The notes under the pieces: model-generated
Seen by the model: the letters and a program-made list of their open reading frames with translations, nothing else
Database searches by the model: none
Told to the model about the DNA's origin: nothing
Assembly: GCA_937959175.1 (NCBI GenBank)
Contig: CALGAS010000385.1
Location: 1 to 9,893 of the forward strand
Reading direction: 5' to 3'
Origin: an uncultured bacterium
Lineage (GTDB): Bacteria > Planctomycetota > Planctomycetia > Pirellulales > UBA1268
Length of the DNA stretch: 9,893 nt
Translations under genes and position numbers: made by a program
In this document: piece after piece, positions 1 to 5,080 of the stretch
Layout: the number at the start of each line of letters is the position of its first letter
Position numbering within the stretch: position 1 is the first letter of the stretch

Positions 1-659
1 GCCGTGAGCGTCTCGTGGGCGGCGATTTTCTCCCGCTTGACCCAGGCGTCGGCGGCGCTGCCCCCCCAGGCGTTGTCGATCAGGCCGACCGGCACGCCGA
101 GGGTCTGATGCAGCTGCCGGCCGAAGAAGTAGCCAACGGCCGAGAAGTCACCGACGGTCGCCGGCGAGCAAACGGTCCATGCTCCTTTGAAGTTCCACTG
201 CGGGTCCTGGGTGCCGACCTGGGGCACCGAGATCAGCCGGATCTCGGGGTCGTTGGCCGCCGCCTTCTCGAGGTTCGGATCGTTGGCCTGGTTGACCGCC
301 CACTGCATGTTCGACTGGCCCGAGCAGATCCAGACCTCGCCGACCAGGACATCGTTGAAGGTGATCTCGTTGTTGCCCGTTACGGTCAGCGTGTGCGGGC
401 CGCCGTATTCGGTGAGCGGCTCGAGCCGCACCTCCCAGTTTCCCGCGTCGTCGGCCTTTGTCGTCTGCGACTGGCCGGCGATCGAGACGGTCACGTCCTC
501 GCCCGGCTCGGCCCGGCCCCAGATCCGATTGGCCAGGCCCTGCTGGAGGACCATGTGGTCACCGAACATGTTGTTGAGCGAGACATCGGCCCGAGCGGCG
601 GAAAAGCTGCTCAGGCATGCCAGAAGCAGGGCGGTAAGGGCAGTACTGAGACGCATCAT
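1..659 (-). CDS. Secreted sialate O-acetylesterase (SASA family), N-terminal part; runs off left edge
   Basis: Reading the minus strand from the ATG at 659-657 gives 219 uninterrupted codons up to the window edge. Residues 1-24 form a signal peptide (short basic start, then LSTALTALLLACLSSFSAARA), so the enzyme is probably exported. DVSLNNMFGDHMVLQQ at about 25-40 is the usual entry to this family's N-terminal beta domain. GEVWICSGQSNMQW at about 108-120 carries the catalytic Gly-Gln-Ser-Asn block with nucleophile Ser116. GVPVGLIDNAWGGSAADAWV at about 188-207 is the conserved oxyanion-side block. Family members usually have about 480-650 residues, so more than half lies outside, including the downstream Asp/His block. 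The family removes O-acetyl groups from sialic acids or other acetylated glycans. The start is backed by GGAG at 671-674, 11 bases upstream. A second ATG follows directly at 656. The family call is firm; the substrate is not known. Confidence 0.93.
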   Translation of the reverse strand, partial: MMRLSTALTALLLACLSSFSAARADVSLNNMFGDHMVLQQGLANRIWGRAEPGEDVTVSIAGQSQTTKADDAGNWEVRLEPLTEYGGPHTLTVTGNNEITFNDVLVGEVWICSGQSNMQWAVNQANDPNLEKAAANDPEIRLISVPQVGTQDPQWNFKGAWTVCSPATVGDFSAVGYFFGRQLHQTLGVPVGLIDNAWGGSAADAWVKREKIAAHETLT

Positions 660-911
660 GGCGGCAACACTCCGGAGGGCTGGCAGGTGGGCTGGGCCGG
701 GTGAACCGGTTGGCAGCGAACAGCCCCGATCCCCGTCGGCGAGAACTATGGAGAATACCGTCGGGCCGTTCTTCCGCAAGAAAATGCCTTCCCCTCAGAA
801 AACGGCCCGCGGCGGTACGGTATCCGGCGGCGGGTTTTTTGGAGCGGCCGCCTGGCCGGGTTAAGGTGACACCGGTGAGATACCTGCCCACCAGGTCGCG
901 GAGAGAGGACG
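660..911. other. Divergent intergenic region between esterase and HAD genes
   Basis: These 252 bases separate two genes transcribed away from each other, so both promoters should lie here. The esterase ribosome binding site (GGAG, minus strand, 671-674) and that of the HAD gene (GGAG, 900-903, 8 bases before its ATG) mark the ends. A TTGGCA at 710-715 resembles a -35 box, but I find no convincing -10 box at the right distance. The central part contains the paired elements and T-run described as a possible attenuator. Open frames crossing this stretch do not look like proteins. Confidence 0.6.
762..840 (+). promoter_or_regulatory. Possible attenuator in the leader of the HAD gene: two competing stems and a T6 run
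   Basis: CGGGCCGTT (762-770) and AACGGCCCG (801-809) are perfect 9-base complements. CCCGC (806-810) can instead pair with GCGGG (830-834), which is followed directly by TTTTTT (835-840), as in an intrinsic terminator. The two pairings share bases 806-809, so they exclude each other, as in terminator/antiterminator leaders. The HAD start codon is 71 bases downstream. The terminator stem is short (5 bp, with a possible G-U extension) and its loop is 19 bases. No known riboswitch aptamer or leader peptide is evident. The complementarity is seen in the sequence; the function is inferred. Confidence 0.35.
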
Positions 912-2219
912 ATGCGGGAGCCGATTGTGACGCCTGACGATGAGGCCGCGGAGACGCCGCCGGCGGCCAAGACCAGCTCGGCCTCGGCGGTGGCTGTGCC
1001 GCTGTTGGCCTTGGGGCTGCTGGGTGTGGCCGTCTGGCTGGGCTCGATGCCACCGCCGCAGCCGGAGCCTCCGGCCCGGCCGGGAGCCGTGGAACCGGCT
1101 GTGCAGCCAACCGTCGACCCGCTGCCCTCGTGGCGAGCGGGAGAAACCAAGCGGGCGATCCTCGAGTTCGTGGAGGCAGTCGGCACGACGGGGGGGCCTC
1201 TGTTTGTGCCTGAGGAGGAGCGGATCGCGGTCTTCGACCACGACGGGACCCTCGCCTGCGAGGAGCCGAACATCAATGCCCTGTTTCTGATCGAACGGGT
1301 TCGTCGCCTGGTCGAACAACAGCCCGACCTGGCTTCCGAAGAGCCATTTGCCACGCTGCTGACCGGTGATCTGGAGTTTGCCCGGCGGCTGGGCCGGAGG
1401 CTGCTGACCGAACTGGCCGCAGCCGCGAGCGAGGGCCGTCCGGTGGACGACCTCGAGGATGACGTGAGGGCCTTTCTGGCGACAGCCCGCCACCCGATCT
1501 ACGACACTCCGCTGCGGGATGTCGCCTTTCAGCCGATGCAGGAGTTGCTGGCGTTGCTCCGGAGGCAGGGCTTCACCATCTGGCTCTGCTCGGGAAGCAG
1601 CGTGCACTTTCTCAGGCCGGTGGCGACCGAGTGGTACGGCATCGATCCATCCCGGGTCATCGGCTCACGGCTGCGGATGACGCTTCAGGAGGAGGAGAGC
1701 GGCACTGACACGGCGGCAGGCTCGGAGTTGGTCGTGCTGCCGGAACTCGAGCAGTTCAATGACGGGCCGGAGAAGCCGGTCAGCATCGCCGCCCGGATCG
1801 GCCGGCGGCCGATTTTTGCAGCCGGCAACGTCGGTGGAGGCGACCTGGAGATGCTGCGGTGGTCACAGCAGGGTGAGCGGCCCAGCTTCCAGCTGCTGGT
1901 GTTGCATGACGACGCCGATCGCGAGTTCGCCTCTGATGCAGAAGCCGACGCGGTGATCGCCTTGGCCGAGCGTTCCGGCTGGCACGTGGCCAGCATGGCA
2001 GCCGATTGGGAGCGTGTCTTCGCCAGGCAGCTCGGCAAGCTGGCCTCGGATCCGAGTTCGGAGCCTGACGGCGAGACACCCGCTGCAGCGTCAGCCGATC
2101 AGGCGGCCGATGAGGCGGCCGATGCAGTTTTGCAGGAAGACGATCCTGAGGAAGACGCTGCGGCCGTCACGGGCCCGCCCGCTGCCGCCGCCCCGCCGGA
2201 ATCTAGGCCCGATTCATGA
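912..2219 (+). CDS. Membrane-anchored HAD-superfamily phosphatase
   Basis: The 435-residue protein has all four HAD motifs: FDHDGTL with nucleophile Asp109 and acid/base Asp111 (107-113), a motif II serine in CSGSS (226-230), Lys288 as likely motif III, and GNVGGGDLEML with Asp311 (305-315). The blocks around ATARHPIYDTP, QPMQELL, RPVATEWYGI and ARIGRRPI match a group of exported HAD hydrolases whose substrate is unknown; they are sometimes labelled phosphoserine phosphatase-like. Residues 26-46 form one hydrophobic segment, followed by a Pro-rich linker (47-72), so the catalytic domain is probably tethered to the membrane. The first 20 residues are acidic, giving no clear positive-inside signal, so orientation is uncertain. 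The last 55 or so residues are an Ala/Asp/Glu/Pro-rich low-complexity tail. GGAG at 900-903 supports the start. The 3' end overlaps the convergent CBS gene by 17 bases. Confidence 0.85.
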   Translation: MREPIVTPDDEAAETPPAAKTSSASAVAVPLLALGLLGVAVWLGSMPPPQPEPPARPGAVEPAVQPTVDPLPSWRAGETKRAILEFVEAVGTTGGPLFVPEEERIAVFDHDGTLACEEPNINALFLIERVRRLVEQQPDLASEEPFATLLTGDLEFARRLGRRLLTELAAAASEGRPVDDLEDDVRAFLATARHPIYDTPLRDVAFQPMQELLALLRRQGFTIWLCSGSSVHFLRPVATEWYGIDPSRVIGSRLRMTLQEEESGTDTAAGSELVVLPELEQFNDGPEKPVSIAARIGRRPIFAAGNVGGGDLEMLRWSQQGERPSFQLLVLHDDADREFASDAEADAVIALAERSGWHVASMAADWERVFARQLGKLASDPSSEPDGETPAAASADQAADEAADAVLQEDDPEEDAAAVTGPPAAAAPPESRPDS

Positions 2220-2640
2220 TGTAGTCCCGCATCTGCACCAACTCAGTTGCGCAGACAGCGAAGCGATGGGCGTTGACATCGCCGATTGAGACCAGCCCCA
2301 CCAGTGTGTCGGCGGCATCGACGATCGGAACGTGTCGCACCCGCCGCCGCCGCATCAGATCGGCGACCTCTTCGAGCGAGGCCTGGGGCGGGCAGCAGAA
2401 CACATCGCCGGTCATCACCTCGCCGACGGTGGTCGTGTCGGGGGAACGGCCCTCGGCGACGATCCGCCGGAGCACGTCCCGTTCGGTGAAGATGCCGACC
2501 AAGCGGCCGTCGCATGTCACCAGGAGCGAGCCGATCCCGTGATCGTTCATCAGGCGGGTCGCCTGCCGCACGGTGGTTTCCGGACGCGTTGCAATCAGTG
2601 TCCGCCGCGTGCCGGACAGAATTTCGTTGATGGTGACCAT
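2203..2640 (-). CDS. Small protein with two CBS domains
   Basis: The 145-residue cytoplasmic protein consists almost entirely of a CBS pair (Bateman module). CBS1 spans about residues 8-65 (TVRQATRLMNDHGIGSLLV, then GRLVGIFTERDVLRRIV). CBS2 spans about 70-128 (TVGEVMT, SLEEVADLMRRRRVRHVPIVD, then LVGLVSIGDV). Such modules bind adenine nucleotides or related ligands and sense energy or redox state; stand-alone forms like this usually act on an unidentified partner. The GIFTERD and GLVSIGD turns are typical of the ribose-phosphate binding positions. I start it at the ATG at 2640-2638 because GGGAGGG lies 10 bases upstream; an in-frame ATG at 2685 would put that ribosome binding site inside the gene. 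No effector domain, signal peptide or membrane segment is present. It stands alone on its strand and converges on the HAD gene. Confidence 0.9.
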   Translation of the reverse strand: MVTINEILSGTRRTLIATRPETTVRQATRLMNDHGIGSLLVTCDGRLVGIFTERDVLRRIVAEGRSPDTTTVGEVMTGDVFCCPPQASLEEVADLMRRRRVRHVPIVDAADTLVGLVSIGDVNAHRFAVCATELVQMRDYIMNRA

Positions 2641-2848
2641 GATGTTATTGCCCTCCCAGGATGTCGCCGGGCGGCAGGACGCCAACCGTTCACTGCCACA
2701 CCAGACCCTCCAGCCCCATACAGAACTCTAATCGTGTTCCAGTGGTGCAAGCAAATCCGGGCAAGACCGCCACATTTTTCGGGTAGGCAGGCCATTTCGA
2801 CCATCGCACTGTGCGCGATGCGACAGTTTGGAATCGCCGTTGAGAGAC

Positions 2849-2890
2849 ACCACTCAAAGGAACCGGAATCCCTCTGAAGAGTGGTTTTTT
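2849..2890 (+). terminator. Intrinsic terminator-like hairpin with no upstream plus-strand gene
   Basis: ACCACTC (2849-2855) pairs perfectly with GAGTGGT (2879-2885), and the T-run covers 2885-2890. The 23-base loop can add a small inner helix (GGA with TCC). This is the shape of a plus-strand Rho-independent terminator. The nearest plus-strand gene upstream ends at 2219, with a minus-strand gene in between, so it must end either an unannotated short RNA or the leader of the downstream YTV gene. AGTGGTG at 2741-2747 can also pair with CACCACT (2848-2854), which would disrupt the terminator. On the minus strand the hairpin lacks a T-run. Confidence 0.5.
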
Positions 2891-2963
2891 GAAAATCGTA
2901 GATTTTCCGTCACCTGAGGCTTGCAAGCCGTTTTACTCAACGTAACCTATCTATCTTAACAGG

Positions 2964-3046
2964 CGGTCGAGCAGTTCGGCCGTCGCAAGAGATCGGGTCT
3001 CTTCGACCGGCCGGCGTTCGGGCGCGTTCGAGACAAACCTGCTCGA
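2964..3046 (+). promoter_or_regulatory. Alternative pairings in the 5' leader of the YTV gene
   Basis: CGGTCGA (2964-2970) is complementary to TCGACCG (3003-3009), and the overlapping TCGAGCAG (2967-2974) is complementary to CTGCTCGA (3039-3046). The two helices cannot form together. Between them AAGAGA (2987-2992) and TCTCTT (2998-3003) make a perfect 6-bp hairpin with a 5-base loop. The structures end 27 bases before the YTV ribosome binding site, so a role in mRNA stability or translation is possible. No family of regulatory RNA is recognised, and helices this short can arise by chance in GC-rich DNA. Confidence 0.3.
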
Positions 3047-3083
3047 TGATCCTGGTTCCTGTTTTTTCCTTGTGGAGGTTCGC

Positions 3084-4565
3084 GTGATTCGCAAAGTTCT
3101 TTCTTGCGTCATGCCGGCTGTCGCCGTCTTCGCCATGTGCACGAGCACCTGGGCTGACTGTGGCAACTGTGGTGGCGGCTGTGAGGGTGGCTGTGAGGGC
3201 ACCGTCAGCAGCGAGTGTGGTGGTTGTGGTGAGACTGCTGGCTGTGGCACCAAGACGGTGTACCAGAAGCAGATGGTGACCGAGATGAAGACGGTCACCT
3301 GCACGGAGTACAAGACCGAAACCCGCGAGCGGACCTACACGGTCAACAAGCGGGTTCCGCGAACCGAAGAGCGGACGCGGACGGTCACGGTTTGTGTTCC
3401 CGAGACGAAGACGAAGACCGTCAACTACACGGTCAACCGGAACGTCACGGAGACCAAGACCGCCGAGTACACGGTTCAGGTTCCCTACACCGAAGAGGTC
3501 GAGCAGACCTACACGGTGATGGTGCCGGTGAAGGAGGAGAAGACCGCGACCTACACCGTGATGGTGCCGGTCAAGGAAGAGAAGACCTCCACCTACACCG
3601 TCAAGGTTCCCTACACCGAAGAGGTCGAGCAGACCTACACGGTGATGGTGCCCTACACCGAGGAGATGACCGGCACGCGGACCGTCCAGAAGCGGGTCCC
3701 GGTCACCACCATGAAGACGGTGCAGGTCCGTGGCGGCCACTGGGCCACCGAGATGGTTGAGGTTGGTGGCGGCACCGACGCCTGCGGCTGCCCCTGCCCG
3801 CCGAAGCAGTGCTGCAAGCGGGTCTGGGTTCCGACCTGCGAGACGAAGGAAGTGCCCTGCACGACCTACCAGTGCGTCACCGAGGAAGTCCCCTACTCCT
3901 ACACCGTCACCAAGTGCCGGAAGGAAGAGCGGACCCGCACGGTGAAGGTCACGAAGTGCCGTGAAGAGGAGCGGACCCGCACCTACCACGTCACCAAGTG
4001 CGTGCCGGAGGAGCGGACCCGCACCTACCACGTCACCAAGTGCGTGCCGGAGCAGAAGACCCGGACCGTCAAGGTCACCAAGTACCGCGACGAGGAGCGG
4101 ACCCGCACCTACCACGTCACGAAGTGCGTGCCGGAGGAGCGGACCCGCACCTACCACGTGACCAAGTGCGTGCCGGAGCAGAAGACCCGCACGGTCAAGG
4201 TGCAGAAGTGCAAGACCGAGACTCGCACCCGCGAGTACCAGGTCACCAAGTGCGTGCCGGAGACGATGACCAAGGAAGTTTCCTACACGGTCATGGTTCC
4301 GCAGCAGAAGGAAGAGAAGTACACGGTCACCGTGTACGACTGCGTGCCGGAGACCAAGACGTCGACCTACACGGTCCGCGTTCCGGTCCAGGTCACCAAG
4401 GAAGTCCCCGTCACCAAGTGTGTCACGGTTGCCGTTGAGGTGCCCTGTGATCCCTGCGGTGACGCCGGCGCCTGCGGTGGCTGTGGCGACGCCTGCGGCT
4501 GCGAGTCGGCCCCGGCCTGCAACTCCTGCGGTGGCCGTCGTCGCGGCTGCCGTCGCTGCCGCTGA
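3084..4565 (+). CDS. Secreted Cys-rich YTV-repeat cell-wall protein
   Basis: The 493-residue protein begins with a signal peptide (MIRKVLSCVMPAVAVFAMCTSTWA, cut before Asp25). A Cys/Gly-rich module follows (about 25-55), then YTV-type repeats (about 85-202), a second Cys-rich stretch (about 230-264), a Cys-bearing repeat block (273-398), more YTV units (399-431), and a Cys/Gly tail ending in Arg/Cys (455-493). The YTV motif is a planctomycete family, known from insoluble cell-wall protein of Rhodopirellula baltica. The many cysteines suggest disulfide cross-linking, and the alternating Thr/Val/Lys/Glu pattern fits stacked beta strands. I start at the GTG at 3084 because GGAGG (3074-3078) lies 5 bases upstream; the in-frame GTG at 3072 overlaps that site. 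A strong terminator follows, consistent with high single-gene expression. The family call is firm; the structural role is inferred from the family. Confidence 0.92.
   Translation: MIRKVLSCVMPAVAVFAMCTSTWADCGNCGGGCEGGCEGTVSSECGGCGETAGCGTKTVYQKQMVTEMKTVTCTEYKTETRERTYTVNKRVPRTEERTRTVTVCVPETKTKTVNYTVNRNVTETKTAEYTVQVPYTEEVEQTYTVMVPVKEEKTATYTVMVPVKEEKTSTYTVKVPYTEEVEQTYTVMVPYTEEMTGTRTVQKRVPVTTMKTVQVRGGHWATEMVEVGGGTDACGCPCPPKQCCKRVWVPTCETKEVPCTTYQCVTEEVPYSYTVTKCRKEERTRTVKVTKCREEERTRTYHVTKCVPEERTRTYHVTKCVPEQKTRTVKVTKYRDEERTRTYHVTKCVPEERTRTYHVTKCVPEQKTRTVKVQKCKTETRTREYQVTKCVPETMTKEVSYTVMVPQQKEEKYTVTVYDCVPETKTSTYTVRVPVQVTKEVPVTKCVTVAVEVPCDPCGDAGACGGCGDACGCESAPACNSCGGRRRGCRRCR
3480..3689 (+). repeat. Five in-frame 42-bp repeats (14-residue YTV units)
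   Basis: Residues 133-202 of the YTV protein are five consecutive 14-residue units of the form VPxxEExxxTYTVM. Units 1 and 4 have the same sequence (VPYTEEVEQTYTVM), and units 2 and 3 are close variants (VPVKEEKTxTYTVx). The last unit has RTV instead of YTV. There is no frame break or spacer between units. Confidence 0.85.
3900..4277 (+). repeat. Nine in-frame 42-bp repeats with a 126-bp higher-order unit
   Basis: Residues 273-398 of the YTV protein are exactly nine 14-residue units of the form YxVTKCxxEERTRT; YTV is here replaced by YHV, VKV or YQV. Eight of the nine units carry one Cys in the same place (unit 5 has Tyr). Units 3-5 and 6-8 form a three-unit super-repeat: bases 3984-4067 and 4110-4193 match at 80 of 84 positions and encode the same 28 residues, so all four differences are silent. 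This fits a fairly recent internal duplication or strong codon bias on conserved units. Confidence 0.85.
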
Positions 4566-4596
4566 TGCGGCGACGCTTCCTGAAGTGTTGTCAACA

Positions 4597-4636
4597 CGCG
4601 GGGGGCCGGGATCATCCCGGCCCCCCGCGGCTTTTT
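4597..4636 (+). terminator. Strong intrinsic terminator of the YTV gene
   Basis: A perfect 15-bp stem (4597-4611 with 4615-4629), nearly all G-C, closes on a TCA loop (4612-4614) and is followed by GGC-free spacing of two bases and TTTTT (4632-4636). It starts 31 bases after the YTV stop codon. An odd palindrome GTGTTG-T-CAACAC (4585-4597) lies just before it. The next gene is over 440 bases away, so the YTV gene is probably monocistronic at its 3' side. Confidence 0.93.
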
Positions 4637-4682
4637 ATGCGGGGTGCCGATACGGAATCCGGGGTCGCGTGAGATGAGCGAT

Positions 4683-4722
4683 ACCCAAGGGCTCGGCTTC
4701 TTGTGGGGGAAGCCCCATGGGT
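4683..4722. repeat. Imperfect inverted repeat
   Basis: ACCCA-A-GGGCT (4683-4693) is complementary to AGCCC-CA-TGGGT (4711-4722), giving two 5-bp helices with a small internal loop. The middle can alternatively pair as GGCTTC/GAAGCC. No T-run follows, so it is not a terminator. It may belong to the same family of dispersed elements as its neighbours; that is inference. Confidence 0.4.
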
Positions 4723-4799
4723 CGATTGGTCGTGACAGCGGATTGGGCGGGTTGGCGGTGAACGGTTGCTCGGGCTTCCGGGGGCGTCTCTCGCCCAAC

Positions 4800-4838
4800 G
4801 GCCCGCAGTCCCCCCGGCTCGCGCCGGGGGGCTTCTCT
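4800..4838. repeat. GC hairpin repeat, copy 1
   Basis: The core is a perfect 9-bp hairpin, CCCCCCGGC (4810-4818) with GCCGGGGGG (4823-4831), around a TCGC loop. The flanks GGCCCGC on the left and CTTCTCT on the right recur in copy 2 at 4961-4998. The copies differ by one substitution in the left flank and by a one-base gap plus a substitution in the right arm, so this is a real repeat unit of about 39 bases. Confidence 0.75.
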
Positions 4839-4887
4839 GGAAAAGGGGACTGGCTCCGAGCGAAGCGAGGTGCCTGTACCCTTTTCC
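4839..4887. repeat. 49-bp imperfect inverted repeat
   Basis: The left arm (4839-4857, starting GGAAAAGGGGACTGG) and the right arm (4869-4887, ending GTACCCTTTTCC) are complementary at 16 of 19 positions around an 11-base loop, GAGCGAAGCGA. It directly abuts GC hairpin copy 1. The layout resembles REP/BIME-type or small non-autonomous intergenic elements. No coding capacity and no target-site duplication were recognised. Confidence 0.65.
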
Positions 4888-4960
4888 AACCTCGACGACG
4901 CAAAATCTCCCGGATTCGAGCATGTCGCCGCCCGGCCCCGGCGGGCATCGGAAGTGTGCC

Positions 4961-4998
4961 GGCCCGCCGTCCCCCCGGCTCGCGCCGGAGGCTTCTCT
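4961..4998. repeat. GC hairpin repeat, copy 2
   Basis: This is the second copy, in the same orientation, of the unit at 4800-4838: left flank GGCCCGC, arms CCCCCCGGC (4971-4979) and GCCGGAGG (4984-4991), the same TCGC loop, and right flank CTTCTCT. The right arm has an A and is one base shorter, so the hairpin is weaker than copy 1. It lies 83 bases before the desaturase start. Confidence 0.75.
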
Positions 4999-5080
4999 CG
5001 GAGGGGTCGGGTCGGGATGGCATCGGGCGGCCGATTGTGGTGCAATACATGCCCGATTTCCCGCCAGGAGGCGACCCGCC

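Larger units (their letters stand above)
2641..3083. other. Long structured intergenic region between CBS and YTV genes
   Basis: These 443 bases between divergent genes hold no credible protein. They are more AT-rich than the flanks from about 2700 to 2960. From left to right: the CBS ribosome binding site near 2651-2657 (minus strand); a short motif shared with the 4753-4769 region (2681-2698); a TCTAAT -10-like hexamer at 2727-2732; a CATCGC/GCGATG hairpin (2802-2807 with 2815-2820); the terminator-like hairpin at 2849-2890; a GAAAATC/GATTTTC hairpin (2891-2907); a perfect 12-base palindrome GGCTTGCAAGCC (2918-2929); and an AT-rich stretch at 2931-2959 with TATCTT at 2952-2957, a plausible but weak YTV promoter region. 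The YTV ribosome binding site GGAGG (3074-3078) closes it. Confidence 0.55.
4637..5080. other. Repeat-rich non-coding spacer upstream of the desaturase gene
   Basis: The 444 bases between the YTV terminator and the desaturase start hold no credible gene. Open frames exist on both strands, but they run through inverted repeats and give Arg/Pro/Gly-rich translations that reflect base composition. The stretch contains the inverted repeat at 4683-4722, a motif shared with the CBS-upstream region (4753-4769), two copies of a GC hairpin unit (4800-4838 and 4961-4998), a 49-bp inverted repeat (4839-4887), and the desaturase ribosome binding site AGGAGG (5066-5071). A promoter for the desaturase operon should lie in the last 190 bases, but I cannot place one with confidence. 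Confidence 0.6.

Noticed and set aside
710..723. Third copy of the TGGCRGTGAACGG motif
   Set aside because: Similarity fades after about 12 bases with two mismatches, which is within chance.
2641..2685. Upstream ATG at 2685 for the CBS protein
   Set aside because: The extra 15 residues cover the GGGAGGG ribosome binding site and lack similarity to the domain.
2332..2877. 181-codon plus-strand frame across the CBS gene and spacer
   Set aside because: It is antisense to a clear CBS-domain protein, and its translation resembles no protein type.
2918..2929. Palindrome GGCTTGCAAGCC followed by TTTT as a terminator
   Set aside because: As a hairpin it has only a 4-bp stem; the short T-run makes it a weak candidate. 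It could equally be an operator, but nothing supports that.
3072..3083. Earlier GTG start for the YTV protein
   Set aside because: This GTG overlaps the GGAGG ribosome binding site; the GTG at 3084 has correct spacing and opens directly on a signal peptide.
2937..4157. A 406-codon open frame on the minus strand opposite the YTV gene
   Set aside because: Its Gly/Leu/His-rich repetitive translation is the mirror of the YTV repeats; absence of stops follows from the repeated codons. The plus-strand gene has a signal peptide, ribosome binding site and terminator.
3480..4277. CRISPR-like regular repeats
   Set aside because: The 42-bp units are contiguous, in frame and without unique spacers; they encode protein repeats.
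4766..5080. N-terminal extension of the desaturase frame by 105 codons
   Set aside because: The extension reads through the inverted repeats, and AGGAGG at 5066-5071 places the start at 5081.
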